Origin: Betaproteobacteria bacterium
GTDB taxonomy: Bacteria > Pseudomonadota > Gammaproteobacteria > Burkholderiales > Rhodocyclaceae
Direction: 5' to 3'
Length of the DNA stretch: 64,000 nucleotides
Assembly (NCBI GenBank): GCA_020621865.1
Contig: JAHRYW010000001.1
Coordinates: 267,577-331,576, forward strand
This document shows, piece after piece, positions 40,441 through 49,605 of this stretch. The notes beneath the pieces were generated by a model that had not been told where the DNA came from, did no database searches, and saw only the letters and a program-made list of their open reading frames with translations. The stretch's first letter is position 1. Every line of letters begins with the position of its first letter. The translations under genes and the position numbers were made by a program.

Positions 40441-40461
40441 TAAATTCACTGGAGAAGCACC

Positions 40462-41151
40462 TTGCATTTGCAACCTTCTAATGTTTCCACTGCCCGCGTC
40501 GTTCTTGAACCGAACGACGTGATTTCTCGCCTTGCTGGCATTCACCCCTCGCTTGACGAGCAAATGCTATTGGAGGCCAATGCACGTGGATACGAAGCGC
40601 GCCTTGAAGCTACTCCGGCCCACGCCCCGACTGCGGCAGGCACATTGCATTGGCACGCGTTTGTAGCGGCGCTGCGAACTGAACTGACTCACCGCAATTG
40701 GACTATCAAGAACCATAAGAATTGCCCCTTCATTGTCTCCCCCGATAAGGCAATCATGCTGCTGGTTATGACTGGCGACGTGGATACGGGTAAGCAATTC
40801 GGCAATCCGACGAATCAGGCTGACAAGGGAACGGTTCTGGGTGAAGCAGTTGAACATAATCAGCAGTATGATTTGTTTGAAAATTCCGCAGTTACCGCTC
40901 TTGAGCGCGGAAATTCAGGTACGCAGCTATGGGTGCTTCTCTACCACGTTGAACGCGGCGGCTTGAATGACAAGGAGATTCGAACTGAACTGTCGTTGCC
41001 ATCTAAGTTTGGAAAGAAGAAAATCTTGGATTGGTCTGAGCGAATCATTCTTAGTTCGATCCCCCTTGGCCCGCAGGTCGATGTAAATGACCCCATGCCC
41101 TTTATGCCGACAGAACCAATTGACGTCCCTGTTGAGCGTAAAAATGCATAG
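40462..41151 (+). CDS. Hypothetical protein upstream of ImmA-type peptidase
   Basis: A 229-residue soluble protein from a TTG start, SD GGAGAAG. No domain recognised. The middle (TIKNHKNCPFIVSPDKAIMLLVMTGD) looks globular. It is co-directional with the XRE/ImmA gene 17 nt downstream and shares its operator, so it is probably its partner or substrate. Confidence 0.75.
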   Translation: MHLQPSNVSTARVVLEPNDVISRLAGIHPSLDEQMLLEANARGYEARLEATPAHAPTAAGTLHWHAFVAALRTELTHRNWTIKNHKNCPFIVSPDKAIMLLVMTGDVDTGKQFGNPTNQADKGTVLGEAVEHNQQYDLFENSAVTALERGNSGTQLWVLLYHVERGGLNDKEIRTELSLPSKFGKKKILDWSERIILSSIPLGPQVDVNDPMPFMPTEPIDVPVERKNA

Positions 41152-41168
41152 CAACCGCAGTTTTTGAG

Positions 41169-42278
41169 ATGATTAATCCAACTAGACTTGAATTTGCGCG
41201 AACACGTAGAGGCTGGACCAAAACACGCCTAGCGAAAGAGCTTGGTGTTCAGTCTCGTTCAATTCAGGGTTATGAGTCTGGTGAATATGCGCCCGAAGAA
41301 GAGAAACTGGAGCGTATCGCCGAGTTGCTGCGTTTCCCGATGCAGTTTTTCGATGGCAAAGATCTTCCGATCATTGCTGAGCACACTGCAAGTTTTCGGT
41401 CGATGTCCAAAATGTCTGCCGCGCTACGCAATTCTGCATTAGGCGCCGGCACTGTTGCTTTTTTACTAAATGATTGGATCGAGGAACGTTTTACTTTGCC
41501 GCAAGCTGACCTGCCAGATCTCAGTGATCTGTCGCCGGAAGATGCCGCCGCAACTCTCCGACGCATGTGGGGGCAAGGCGAAGCACCGATCAGCAACCTG
41601 ACTCATCTTCTAGAATCACGTGGCATTCGTGTTTATTCCCTGGCGATTGAAGCAAAGGAAGTGGACGCCTTTAGCGTTTGGTATAACTCGAAGCCCTTTG
41701 TGTTCCTGAACACATTCAAGTCTGCAGAACACAGTCGATTTGATGCCGCTCACGAACTCGGGCATCTGGTGCGTGACCGCCACAGCATGCTACATGGTGA
41801 GACCCATAGCCCAGAGATGGAACGCGAAGCGAATGCATTTGCGTCTGCATTCCTTATGCCTCGTGATAGCGTCGTTGCACACAAGCCACGCTTCCCTTCG
41901 TTAGGTCAGTTAATTGAGTTGAAGCGTATCTGGGGTGTTTCCCTTGCTGCGCTGGCGTACCGTATGAATCAGCTAACGCTGCTAACTGAATGGACCTACC
42001 GAAACCTGTGCATCCAGATTGCCAAGCACGGATATCGCACATCTGAACCTAACCCGATTCGGCCGGAAGCCTCCCAAATGCTCGCAAAGGTTTTCGACGC
42101 TTTGCGTTCGGAGGGTGTTCAACGTTCCGATATCGCAAAGGAACTGGCCGTGCACCCGGACGACCTGGATAACCTCACGTTCCGCCTGGCAATTTCTGCC
42201 GTATCTGCTCAAGCAGCAAATACAATCTCAGCAGATGAGCCTCGTCTTCCCACCCAACCACTCAAACTCGTGAAGTAG
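41169..42278 (+). CDS. XRE-HTH / ImmA-IrrE family zinc metallopeptidase
   Basis: A 369-residue protein with an N-terminal Cro/C1-type HTH (LEFARTRRGWTKTRLAKELGVQSRSIQGYESGEYAPEEE, residues about 5-43) fused to a DUF955 peptidase domain with HELGH (DAAHELGHLVRDRH), the HExxH zinc motif. Such proteins cleave repressors to derepress mobile elements or stress genes. Here HTH and peptidase are in one chain, so it may bind the palindromic operator itself. Confidence 0.88.
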   Translation: MINPTRLEFARTRRGWTKTRLAKELGVQSRSIQGYESGEYAPEEEKLERIAELLRFPMQFFDGKDLPIIAEHTASFRSMSKMSAALRNSALGAGTVAFLLNDWIEERFTLPQADLPDLSDLSPEDAAATLRRMWGQGEAPISNLTHLLESRGIRVYSLAIEAKEVDAFSVWYNSKPFVFLNTFKSAEHSRFDAAHELGHLVRDRHSMLHGETHSPEMEREANAFASAFLMPRDSVVAHKPRFPSLGQLIELKRIWGVSLAALAYRMNQLTLLTEWTYRNLCIQIAKHGYRTSEPNPIRPEASQMLAKVFDALRSEGVQRSDIAKELAVHPDDLDNLTFRLAISAVSAQAANTISADEPRLPTQPLKLVK

Positions 42279-42394
42279 CCTGCTTGGGAAAGCGGACTCC
42301 CAGGAACGTGAATTTGAGTGGCGCGCCCATCAATCAGTTCTATAGGGGAAAGCGATATGATAATGGTAATGCTCCGTTTGGCTGTTGAGTTTAA

Positions 42395-42691
42395 ATGCCC
42401 GAACAACTTGCCTCTCTAATCGCTACCCTTCTCGAAGGACACTTCCAACCCACACGGCGCGACGTTACTTGGAAAGCGACAGTAGCGAAGTTGCGCCAAG
42501 AAATTCGCCATCAGTTGGCACTGAGCCCCAGTTTGGGCGCTATGTTTTATGATCCTGACTGGCTGACAGAGATTTGGTCTGATGCATTAGCTCAGGCGGC
42601 TGATGAAACGGGATGCGGAACGCTTCCTGTTAGCTGTCCCTGGAGCATCGAAGAGGTACTTGCCAACAATGGCCTCCAATCACCGGTATAG
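42395..42691 (+). CDS. Small hypothetical protein (DUF29-like)
   Basis: A 98-residue soluble helical protein; RDVTWKATVAKLRQEIRHQLALSPSL resembles DUF29-type proteins but the match is weak. It may be the last gene of the ImmA cassette after a 116-nt gap. The 206 bp after it up to the convergent phosphoribosyltransferase gene contain nothing I recognise. Confidence 0.55.
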   Translation: MPEQLASLIATLLEGHFQPTRRDVTWKATVAKLRQEIRHQLALSPSLGAMFYDPDWLTEIWSDALAQAADETGCGTLPVSCPWSIEEVLANNGLQSPV

Positions 42692-42897
42692 CGAATTCGA
42701 AGCTATCTCCAACCTGCACCGTTGCTCACCATTTTCATAATCTCTGGATTGATCCTGCTAATCTCCCTAGCGCATGCTGGCGATCCACGACAGAGATTGG
42801 ACGCATCTGGGAACGACGACTTCGCCCGGTCCTATCAAATTGTTACACCTATGGTTGGCCTATAACCGGAACGAAGCTAGTAGGTTCACGCCAGCGA

Positions 42898-44034
42898 TTA
42901 GGGTAGCAATGTGCTAAGCACCGTCTGACTCACGGAGTTCGTCTGCCCCTGCCATCCAGTATTCATCGCGACCTGAAAGCCATTTGCGGCAACTGGTGCA
43001 AATGGGTCCCCTAGAATGTTAATGTCGTAGTATCGCAGCGAATTTCCAAACTTACCGAGAGCAATACCTGTAACCGAGGCCGCACCGGCCTTGTTCAAAA
43101 AAGCTGCTGCCACACCGAACGACACGCCGTACGTGGTGCAGTCGTCCACCACAATGACATGCCTTCCCGAAATATTTTTCCTGTACGCGGGATTCAAGTG
43201 GAGACTGACGATCTGCCCGCTCGGATCCGTGCGGTCGACAGAGCCTCCAGCACGTGATCGCTTGATAGATGGCATGTGTCGGATAAAAAGAGGGGCGTTG
43301 CGTTTCGCATACTGCACGCGAGAGACGGTAGTTCGCAGCCTATGGCTAAAGTCACACAGCACATCACTATCGTCGTTCGTGCTATTCGACGAGGGATAGA
43401 CGCCCCAGATCAGATCCTTGACCTGATCCGTACCGTCGATAAGCAATGACCTCGCCGTCAGCGTCAACAAGGCATTCAGGCGGCTGCCCCCGTTCTTGAC
43501 AGTGGCCGTAAGTCGTTGGGCGAAGGCCTGCTGATCGACAGTCTTCCCATACCCGGAGAGGTCCGACAGTGCTTTCACGTTGTATCGCTGCCCATGACCA
43601 TTGAACCACCACTGGCCGGACCAGCCGGCAGTCAGGTTCAAAATCTCCTGGAGCTCGGCGGCGTTAGCTACCTGAATCCCGAGACCGGCTACTTGGCGAT
43701 CCTTCGCCCAACCTCCCGCGACCAATAGCGCTCGGCCATTCTTGCCCATTTGTACGTCATCGGGCTTGGTCGCCAAAACAACGATGTCGTAGGGTTGGAT
43801 TTTAAGGTGCGCCGCATTCTCGCTGACTATCCCGCCTCTCTGACGTCCTGGCGCGTGCAAGTATTGAACACCGCTACCGTCAAACAGTCCATCGAACCAA
43901 GCCGGCTTGCCATGATTGGAAACCAGCCCGACCGGATTACCGGCGGCTCTTCCTGCTTTCAGAACGGCAACGAGTTGCTGATCAGGAATGCCCTGCCGTA
44001 GGAGGGCATCAGGTGACGTAAGTAGCGCAAGCAT
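42898..44034 (-). CDS. Phosphoribosyltransferase-domain protein with HAD-like N-terminus
   Basis: A 378-residue protein. The C-terminal part has the PRPP-binding loop VIVVDDCTTYG (293-303), typical of type I phosphoribosyltransferases such as ComF/Apt. The N-terminal part (PVGLVSNHGKPAWFDGLF; PDDVQMGKNGRALLVAGG) resembles the later HAD motifs but lacks the DxD nucleophile, so it may be a degenerate HAD. Its ATG overlaps the DprA-like stop (TAATG), so the two are translationally coupled. Confidence 0.75.
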   Translation of the reverse strand: MLALLTSPDALLRQGIPDQQLVAVLKAGRAAGNPVGLVSNHGKPAWFDGLFDGSGVQYLHAPGRQRGGIVSENAAHLKIQPYDIVVLATKPDDVQMGKNGRALLVAGGWAKDRQVAGLGIQVANAAELQEILNLTAGWSGQWWFNGHGQRYNVKALSDLSGYGKTVDQQAFAQRLTATVKNGGSRLNALLTLTARSLLIDGTDQVKDLIWGVYPSSNSTNDDSDVLCDFSHRLRTTVSRVQYAKRNAPLFIRHMPSIKRSRAGGSVDRTDPSGQIVSLHLNPAYRKNISGRHVIVVDDCTTYGVSFGVAAAFLNKAGAASVTGIALGKFGNSLRYYDINILGDPFAPVAANGFQVAMNTGWQGQTNSVSQTVLSTLLP

Positions 44035-45716
44035 TAGGGACTATCCTCAAGTTGCTCGTTGGGGACGGACAGAGAAGCGTTGAACCAATTTACAAGGTCA
44101 TCAAAGTCGACTTCCCGGATTGGGGAAGAGTGGCGCAAGATGTTCGATGACCTGTTTTCAACGACCACAGCCGCGAGGTCCGCGCGCAACAAGCTAAAGA
44201 TTTCTTCCGTGCTCTTTTGGGGCGTAGTTTCCGCCGCGAGTTGGAAGAAACTCAACTGACTTTCTGTGGAACGGGCAATCGCGTTTCTAGCACTGATCCA
44301 AGTCTTGAAGTACGAATGTGCGGCCGAGTCGGCCACGGTCCTCATTTGCCACCAGGCGTTCTCGACTGTGAACTGCAGGAACATTGACTTCTCTTCGGAC
44401 ACACTGCCGCCCGATCGCAGCTTGGAGATCTCCTCAAGCTCCTTCTGTAGAAATCTCAGCCGGTATGCAAGATCAATCGCCAATTCAGCGTCGGTGCTGG
44501 ATGCTGTGCTCTTGAAATTTTCGATGGTTGCAAGCACATCGGAAACTGACAGGGCCTTTTGATTTTTCCAGCGGATGTGCAACATTACGTTGCTCTCAAC
44601 GCGTTTCCTCACCGAGGAGATGTGCGATGCCTTCATTATGGAATCTGGCTTGTAAGCATCATCATCCGGTTCGATACGCTGGGGAGCTAGCATTGAATCC
44701 AGCTTTGGAGGGCCTTGGACGAAGGTTTCTTCGTCATTTCCCAGCACGCTCTCCACTGAGGCGGTACTGGCCGGATCGGCTTCAAGAAGTTGCTGGTAGT
44801 CTTCCTTGCTGCGCAGCACCACGATGCGAGACAAAGCAAACTCATCACACCGCAATAGGTCTGTTTTGGGCCCTGGTTTTCCGTCAGCGATCAGCAAATT
44901 CGCCTGAATCTTGGGTTCATCGTTAGCCCGATCACGATCCGTCGGATACGGGACGGCCAGCCATCGGTCGTACTCCAGAGTGGCGCGGGAAGCATGAAGA
45001 CTGCCCCCCTTCAGGTCAGACTGAATCATGACGACGCCGTCAGCCAGGCCTGCTTGGGTTTTATCTCGTTTGACGAACTGTTGGGCTTGGGCCGACTGGC
45101 CGAAAGGGTACTCGCTAACGAGCGCGCCGCCAGACTCAAGAATCCGCTCGGCCAACTCTTTATGCTTCGATGGCGAAATGGTTTGAAGTCCGTGCGCCAG
45201 AACGGCGACCGTGTGACCCCCACATTGAAGTACCGTCTCGTGCGCGATAGCGTCACAGCCCAGCGCGAGACCGCTGATAATACTGGAGCCCTTCTCAGCG
45301 AAGAACTTGGAGACACGTTGCGCAATTTGAATGCCATGCGTGGTCGGCTGCCGCGTACCGATAATCGCGACAGAATGGTTGCCATCCGGGGCCAGCTTGC
45401 CTTTGATGTACAGGATGAAGGGATCGTCCTTCGTTGCCGCCAGCCGGCGAGGGTATTCCGGATCGGCCGCAGAAATAATTCTGGCCCGGGCCATTTCTGC
45501 CGCCTCGATTTGGCGTTCGGCCTTTTCGCAGGCCAGGTACCAAGCATCCGCGACCTCGAGCGACCGCGCAATCTGAGACACTTGGCGCCCCAAAGTAGCC
45601 GGCTTTTCTCCCAAAAAGTTGGGGATCGCCGCCACTTTTCTGAGCGAAGCCGGACCCACGCCCTTCAGCATTGAAAGCGTGAGCAAAAACCTTGTGGCGG
45701 GAGAAATTACGCCCAT
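44034..45716 (-). CDS. DprA/Smf (SLOG)-family protein with C-terminal extension
   Basis: A 560-residue protein. N-terminal SAM/HhH-like region, then a DprA Rossmann domain: YIKGKL, VAIIGTRQPTTHG (about 116-128), GSSIISGLALGCDAIAHE (143-160), VLAHGL and ALVSEYPFGQ. About 330 C-terminal residues are not DprA-like and include long helical segments. Chromosomal DprA is about 370 residues and lacks this part. It sits between two phosphoribosyltransferase genes, with starts and stops touching, which argues for one complex or pathway rather than ordinary transformation DprA. Confidence 0.82.
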   Translation of the reverse strand: MGVISPATRFLLTLSMLKGVGPASLRKVAAIPNFLGEKPATLGRQVSQIARSLEVADAWYLACEKAERQIEAAEMARARIISAADPEYPRRLAATKDDPFILYIKGKLAPDGNHSVAIIGTRQPTTHGIQIAQRVSKFFAEKGSSIISGLALGCDAIAHETVLQCGGHTVAVLAHGLQTISPSKHKELAERILESGGALVSEYPFGQSAQAQQFVKRDKTQAGLADGVVMIQSDLKGGSLHASRATLEYDRWLAVPYPTDRDRANDEPKIQANLLIADGKPGPKTDLLRCDEFALSRIVVLRSKEDYQQLLEADPASTASVESVLGNDEETFVQGPPKLDSMLAPQRIEPDDDAYKPDSIMKASHISSVRKRVESNVMLHIRWKNQKALSVSDVLATIENFKSTASSTDAELAIDLAYRLRFLQKELEEISKLRSGGSVSEEKSMFLQFTVENAWWQMRTVADSAAHSYFKTWISARNAIARSTESQLSFFQLAAETTPQKSTEEIFSLLRADLAAVVVENRSSNILRHSSPIREVDFDDLVNWFNASLSVPNEQLEDSP

Positions 45717-46976
45717 TTATTCCTTCGGCAATATTTCAGAGACATTCTTTGCGAATGCCAAGCGTTTCACTTGGTTGGCACCGCTGTCCTTCAAATACTT
45801 TGCAGCGTAAATCAAAGATGCGCCCGTAGTGACGACATCGTCGATTACGATATAGATGGCGTCGGCTACGATTGTTTTTGGTTGGGCGACAAACAGGTGA
45901 TCGCGGACGTTTTCAAATCGCTCTTTGGCGCCTAAATGCTCGCCATGATTCGATTTTACGCCCTCTTTGTAGGCTAGCAAGCCTGGCGCAGTCGTGACGC
46001 TAATTCGCTTGATGGGATCATCCTTGAAATGCGCATCAAGCTCTGCCAGAAGCGTTTCCAAGCGAGGCTTGCGGCCAGGCCGGTGTGGAATGACGGTAAT
46101 GATAACCTTGGCTTTCTTGAACAGCGATAGCACTTCCAGTTCGCTCTCAATGAAGTGCCGAACCGCGACGATCCAAGCTTCGGGGAAGGAATCGGCCTCC
46201 TTGTTCTCGCCAATGGATTCGGTCAGTTCGTGCCACTTTTGCCGAAACTTCAGCGACTTGTAATTGGCAAATGATCGGCCGCATGCGTAGATGGGATAGG
46301 AAGTGGTGTCGCCGCCTACATCCCTCGGAATGAAATGACCGATTTTGTCGAAGCGATACCCAATATCAAATGGCTTATCGCCCTCCACTAGGAGGCGTTC
46401 CAGCTCAGGAAGGAACCGTTCATGGGAATTGAGCACATCGACGAGAAGTTCCGGCTTAGTGATGATCGCGTCAGGCATCCGCTCCAAAGCTCGCCAATGC
46501 TCAGTTTTTAGCCTGCCTGGCCAGTCGCTCTTGTCGAGCGCCACCAAGCAGCCGCAATGATAGGCGGACCGGATATCCACATCATTGTCTCCGACCACAA
46601 TGACTTCGTTGAGGTACTCGAGCTCGAATTCCGCCATCGCATGATCAATCCCATCTCCGTAGGGCTTGGTCCGTTTTGCATCGTCGTACGAAACAAGAAT
46701 GTCCCATTCGAAGTCAGGATAGGCCCACTCGAGCACGGTTTCGGCGTACCGCCTGGGCGCCCTCGTGAAGACGCCTAACATCAATTCGGGGAAATCGGCC
46801 CTGATTTTCTCCAGCAACTCGCGTGAATAGATCACGCGATCCTCGTCTGCTTCCAATGCCCTAGTGATTTGCCTCAACAACACTTCGGTTGGCTTTTTGC
46901 TCGCTAACCGAAGTTCTTCCAGATCGTCCGTGGAGACCAGCGTGTTGTCGAGATCGAATAGGCACAGACGGAACAT
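45717..46976 (-). CDS. HAD hydrolase fused to phosphoribosyltransferase
   Basis: A 419-residue protein. An N-terminal HAD domain with nucleophile motif LFDLDNTLVST (residues 6-16), motif II FTRAPRRYAE and motif IV VVGDNDVDIRSA is followed by a C-terminal phosphoribosyltransferase with the PRPP loop YIVIDDVVTTGASL. It is the first gene of the operon; the DprA-like ATG follows its stop directly. It is likely to act on nucleotide or PRPP-derived metabolites. Confidence 0.82.
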   Translation of the reverse strand: MFRLCLFDLDNTLVSTDDLEELRLASKKPTEVLLRQITRALEADEDRVIYSRELLEKIRADFPELMLGVFTRAPRRYAETVLEWAYPDFEWDILVSYDDAKRTKPYGDGIDHAMAEFELEYLNEVIVVGDNDVDIRSAYHCGCLVALDKSDWPGRLKTEHWRALERMPDAIITKPELLVDVLNSHERFLPELERLLVEGDKPFDIGYRFDKIGHFIPRDVGGDTTSYPIYACGRSFANYKSLKFRQKWHELTESIGENKEADSFPEAWIVAVRHFIESELEVLSLFKKAKVIITVIPHRPGRKPRLETLLAELDAHFKDDPIKRISVTTAPGLLAYKEGVKSNHGEHLGAKERFENVRDHLFVAQPKTIVADAIYIVIDDVVTTGASLIYAAKYLKDSGANQVKRLAFAKNVSEILPKE

Positions 46977-47422
46977 TCACCTTCTCCCTTTCTACCCTGC
47001 CAACTGATAGTGATGGCTTATATGGGCGGAAGGATCTCAAATCCTTCAATCAGCAGTATAAAGTTTTGTATGACAAACGAGCGAAAATTCTCCATGGCGC
47101 TAGCGGATCAAATACGCCGTACGCTGGCCACCCAGCCACGGAATCTACCTGCCCACACTACTTTCGGCTTCGGACCTAGGGGCGAAAACTGACGTAGGTA
47201 GATAGTTCTCCTGCTTGAAACATAAATATCCGGTCTGTAATAAGAACCGGCCAATTTTCATTGGGTAGATGATCGGCGGCTTTGGCCGAAATCAAGACGC
47301 TTGGAATAAGTCAGCATTGTCGGGGAGCCTCAAAATGTGACTTGGAGATACAAGAGCAGGATATTTTGCTCAGCACAAATCCTTCAAGGCCGAGCAATGC
47401 GAATCTGGATATTTAAAAGCAA
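46977..47422. other. Non-coding stretch upstream of the HAD-PRTase operon
   Basis: About 450 bp, relatively AT-rich. It should contain the operon promoter on the minus strand. I see no gene, and no distinct operator. Confidence 0.4.
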
Positions 47423-47451
47423 GAAGCCCCAGCATTTCAGGCGGGGGCTTC
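47423..47451. terminator. Hairpin, probable terminator
   Basis: GAAGCCCC (47423-47430) pairs with GGGGCTTC (47444-47451). The minus strand continues TTGCTTTTAAA, so it more likely ends minus-strand transcription coming from the HNH gene side. Confidence 0.55.
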
Positions 47452-47695
47452 GTCAATCTCTGGCCTCGTAAAATTGATCGAGGCATTCGGCGTTAACCGT
47501 TTGGGTACTAAGCAATCATCTCGTGCTGCGGCGGATTTGCGCTCATCGTGCCTCCAAACTCGTTGTTGCTCGTGATCCCGACCGCTCCAACCAGCCGAGA
47601 CTCAATTTCACGATACGCCTTCTGTCCGGAAAGTCCACTATCCATTCCAGCGGCGCATGGTCTCTGATGCTGTGCTGTTTCAAATAGCGTCCGTG

Positions 47696-48004
47696 TTACC
47701 GACGGATACTGCACATCTGCCTTTCCTCACGGTCTTTCCGCTTGGCGTCCTCGACCGTTTGCCACTGCATGTTCATTTTGTGATCCATTCCCCCAGCACA
47801 CAGTGGAACGATATGGTCGATCACGTAGCCTGGGCAGGGGAGTTTGGCACGTCCCGTTGCCGGACATGGCTGAGTTTTCACAAACGCATGACGAGCTGCT
47901 GCACTGCGGGCTTGTTTGCCCTCGGCTGGCAAGCTGGCTACGCCGACAATTATCGCAACAGCTATCGCCAAAAGCCTTTGCTGCCTAAACGTTAAGCAAT
48001 CCAT
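47696..48004 (-). CDS. Small HNH-endonuclease-like protein with signal/anchor
   Basis: A 102-residue protein: hydrophobic N-terminus (LLAIAVAIIVGVASLPAEG), then an HNH-type domain (RHAFVKTQPCPATG, GYVIDHIVPLCAGGMDHKMNMQWQTVEDAKRKDR) with the conserved DHIVPL and NMQWQT. This exported or anchored HNH family is common in proteobacteria; substrate unknown. The ATG at 48004 begins the hydrophobic segment. Confidence 0.78.
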   Translation of the reverse strand: MDCLTFRQQRLLAIAVAIIVGVASLPAEGKQARSAAARHAFVKTQPCPATGRAKLPCPGYVIDHIVPLCAGGMDHKMNMQWQTVEDAKRKDREERQMCSIRR

Positions 48005-48094
48005 CAAAACCCCTATCGGCTCAGTCCTTTGCCTGACCTGCCCATACCCAACCCACAAGCTTATCCACAGATTCCGGGGATAAAACCGTCTGAC

Positions 48095-48757
48095 TTATAA
48101 AAGCCCGAGTTGCGGTTGTTCCGCCACCAACCGCTCAGCCGGAAATGGTCTCAAGAATTCCCGGCTGTCTGACGCTGGAGCGGACAACCAGGCATCGTAA
48201 GCCGATGCATCGAGAATCACCACCATCCGCTTCTCATCCTCCGGCTTATGGAAGTTGCGCATCACCGGGTGGTCATCGGCATTGATCGTCAGCATCGTAA
48301 AGCTATGAATCCGCGCTCCCTTTGGGTTGCGCCATTCACTCCACAGTCCGGCAATGCCCATCGGCTGGCCATCAACCCGGGCAATACGGGTTGAAATGGA
48401 TTTGCCACTGCGCCAATCCGGTTCATAGATCGCTTCCACCGGGATGATGCAGTGTTTGGCTTGCCGCCAGGCATCCCGGTAACTCGGTTTCTCATGCACC
48501 GTTTCCGAACGGGCGTTATACGTCCGCCGGGCAATCAGATCGTCCTTGGACCAATGCGGAATCAAGCCAAAGGAACCCACCAAGCCTTCCCGCAAGGGAA
48601 CAGCCTCATCGCCAACCTCGGCAAACTCATGGCGGCGGACAAAGGGCGCAAAGTAACCCGGCCATATGCTGGGTCTCAAATCGAGGGGCAGATCATCCAC
48701 CCCAAAAAAAGTGCTGAGCCGCTGGGGCTGGATAACTGGATCAAAATGCGCACACAT
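48095..48757 (-). CDS. SRAP-domain protein (YedK/HMCES family)
   Basis: A 220-residue protein that crosslinks to abasic sites in single-stranded DNA. The catalytic Cys2 (MCAHF) follows Met1. ARSETVHEKPSYRDAW, CIIPVEAIYEPDW and the conserved His in DDHPVMRNFHKPEDEKRM are the SRAP signatures. It lies in a DNA-repair neighbourhood with umuDC. Confidence 0.92.
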   Translation of the reverse strand: MCAHFDPVIQPQRLSTFFGVDDLPLDLRPSIWPGYFAPFVRRHEFAEVGDEAVPLREGLVGSFGLIPHWSKDDLIARRTYNARSETVHEKPSYRDAWRQAKHCIIPVEAIYEPDWRSGKSISTRIARVDGQPMGIAGLWSEWRNPKGARIHSFTMLTINADDHPVMRNFHKPEDEKRMVVILDASAYDAWLSAPASDSREFLRPFPAERLVAEQPQLGLL

Positions 48758-48773
48758 CCAGCCAGAATAACAA

Positions 48774-48802
48774 AACCCTCCGGCTTTGGAGACCGGAGGG
48801 TT
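48774..48802 (-). terminator. Intrinsic terminator of the Ala/Pro/Lys-rich gene
   Basis: AACCCTCCGG/CCGGAGGGTT 10-bp perfect stem with a 9-nt loop; the minus strand continues TTTGTT. It lies between the secreted-protein gene and the SRAP gene. Confidence 0.85.
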
Positions 48803-48822
48803 CTGCGTTACTGCCAGGAGAC

Positions 48823-49152
48823 TTACTTGCTGGCCGGGGCAGCTGCTATGACCGGGGCCGGGGCCGAGCCTTCGGCCTTGGCTGCATGATGCTCAACCTT
48901 CTTCGCCTTGTGCGTATGCGTCGTCTTGGCCGGCTTGGCGGCCTCGGTCTTGGCTTCCGCCTTAACGTCTGCCTTGGCCGGTTCAGCCGCCTTCGGCGCC
49001 TCGACCTTCTTCTCGGCAGTTGCCGGTGCCGGTGCGCTCACCTTGGCAGCCGGTGCCGACGGGGTGGTCGGGGCAGCAACACCTTGAGCGAAAGAAGCGG
49101 AAGCAAAACCAGCAGCAACGGTCAGGGCAACGATGATTTTAGAAACTTGCAT
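48823..49152 (-). CDS. Secreted Ala/Pro/Lys-rich low-complexity protein
   Basis: A 109-residue protein with a signal peptide (KIIVALTVAAGFASASFA) and a mature part made almost only of A, P, K, E, T and H, ending with a His/Lys patch (THTHKAKKVEHHAAK). Probably periplasmic and unstructured; similar small proteins are annotated only as hypothetical or acid-shock-like. The ATG at 49152 is chosen for the signal peptide. Its terminator follows. Confidence 0.75.
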   Translation of the reverse strand: MQVSKIIVALTVAAGFASASFAQGVAAPTTPSAPAAKVSAPAPATAEKKVEAPKAAEPAKADVKAEAKTEAAKPAKTTHTHKAKKVEHHAAKAEGSAPAPVIAAAPASK

Positions 49153-49375
49153 TTTGAATCTCCTGGATAGGTAGGTTGTTCGTTTAGTTTCAGGTGCTGA
49201 CAACCATTTGCAGCGCCATGTGCCGAATAACGCGCCCCTTATCCGAACGGATGTCAGCAGAAACGTAATGCTGTGTATCTGCATGTAACGCAGGCGTTGC
49301 AAGGCGTTTCCCGGTTCCAGTAGAAACCCATACTGCATACAGTATTGCAGCCCCAACTTGCGGATCGGATAATGG

Positions 49376-49391
49376 CTGTATATAACAACAG
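49376..49391 (+). promoter_or_regulatory. LexA (SOS) box
   Basis: CTGTATATAACAACAG fits CTGT-N8-ACAG, the LexA consensus, 25 nt before the zinc-ribbon ATG that leads the umuDC operon. SOS control of the whole operon is predicted. Confidence 0.85.
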
Positions 49392-49416
49392 TATCGCTAG
49401 TTCATAGGAGCGAACC

Positions 49417-49605
49417 ATGATCCGCATCGTCTGCCCGCACTGCCACGCCTCCTTATCCAGCCTGGACCTGGAGCATGCCACCCTCGATGGCTGTTCCTGT
49501 CTGCTCTGTCCAGAATGTTCCAGTGTGCTGGTCAGTGACTCGCCGGAACCCGAAAGCCACGGGATCGCCGAGCACTACCCCGACGAATACCTTGCCCATG
49601 CCTGA
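49417..49605 (+). CDS. Small zinc-ribbon protein leading the umuDC operon
   Basis: A 62-residue protein with two Cys pairs, CPHCH near the start and CLLCPEC in the middle, forming a zinc-ribbon-like knuckle. SD TAGGAG lies upstream. It lies between the LexA box and umuD and overlaps umuD by 8 nt, so it is SOS-induced and coupled. Function unknown. Confidence 0.7.
   Translation: MIRIVCPHCHASLSSLDLEHATLDGCSCLLCPECSSVLVSDSPEPESHGIAEHYPDEYLAHA

Noticed and set aside
47508-47714. 68-residue minus-strand frame after the HNH gene
   Set aside because: No motif or clear ribosome-binding site, and it overlaps the HNH gene end. It could be a real small protein, but the sequence does not support it.
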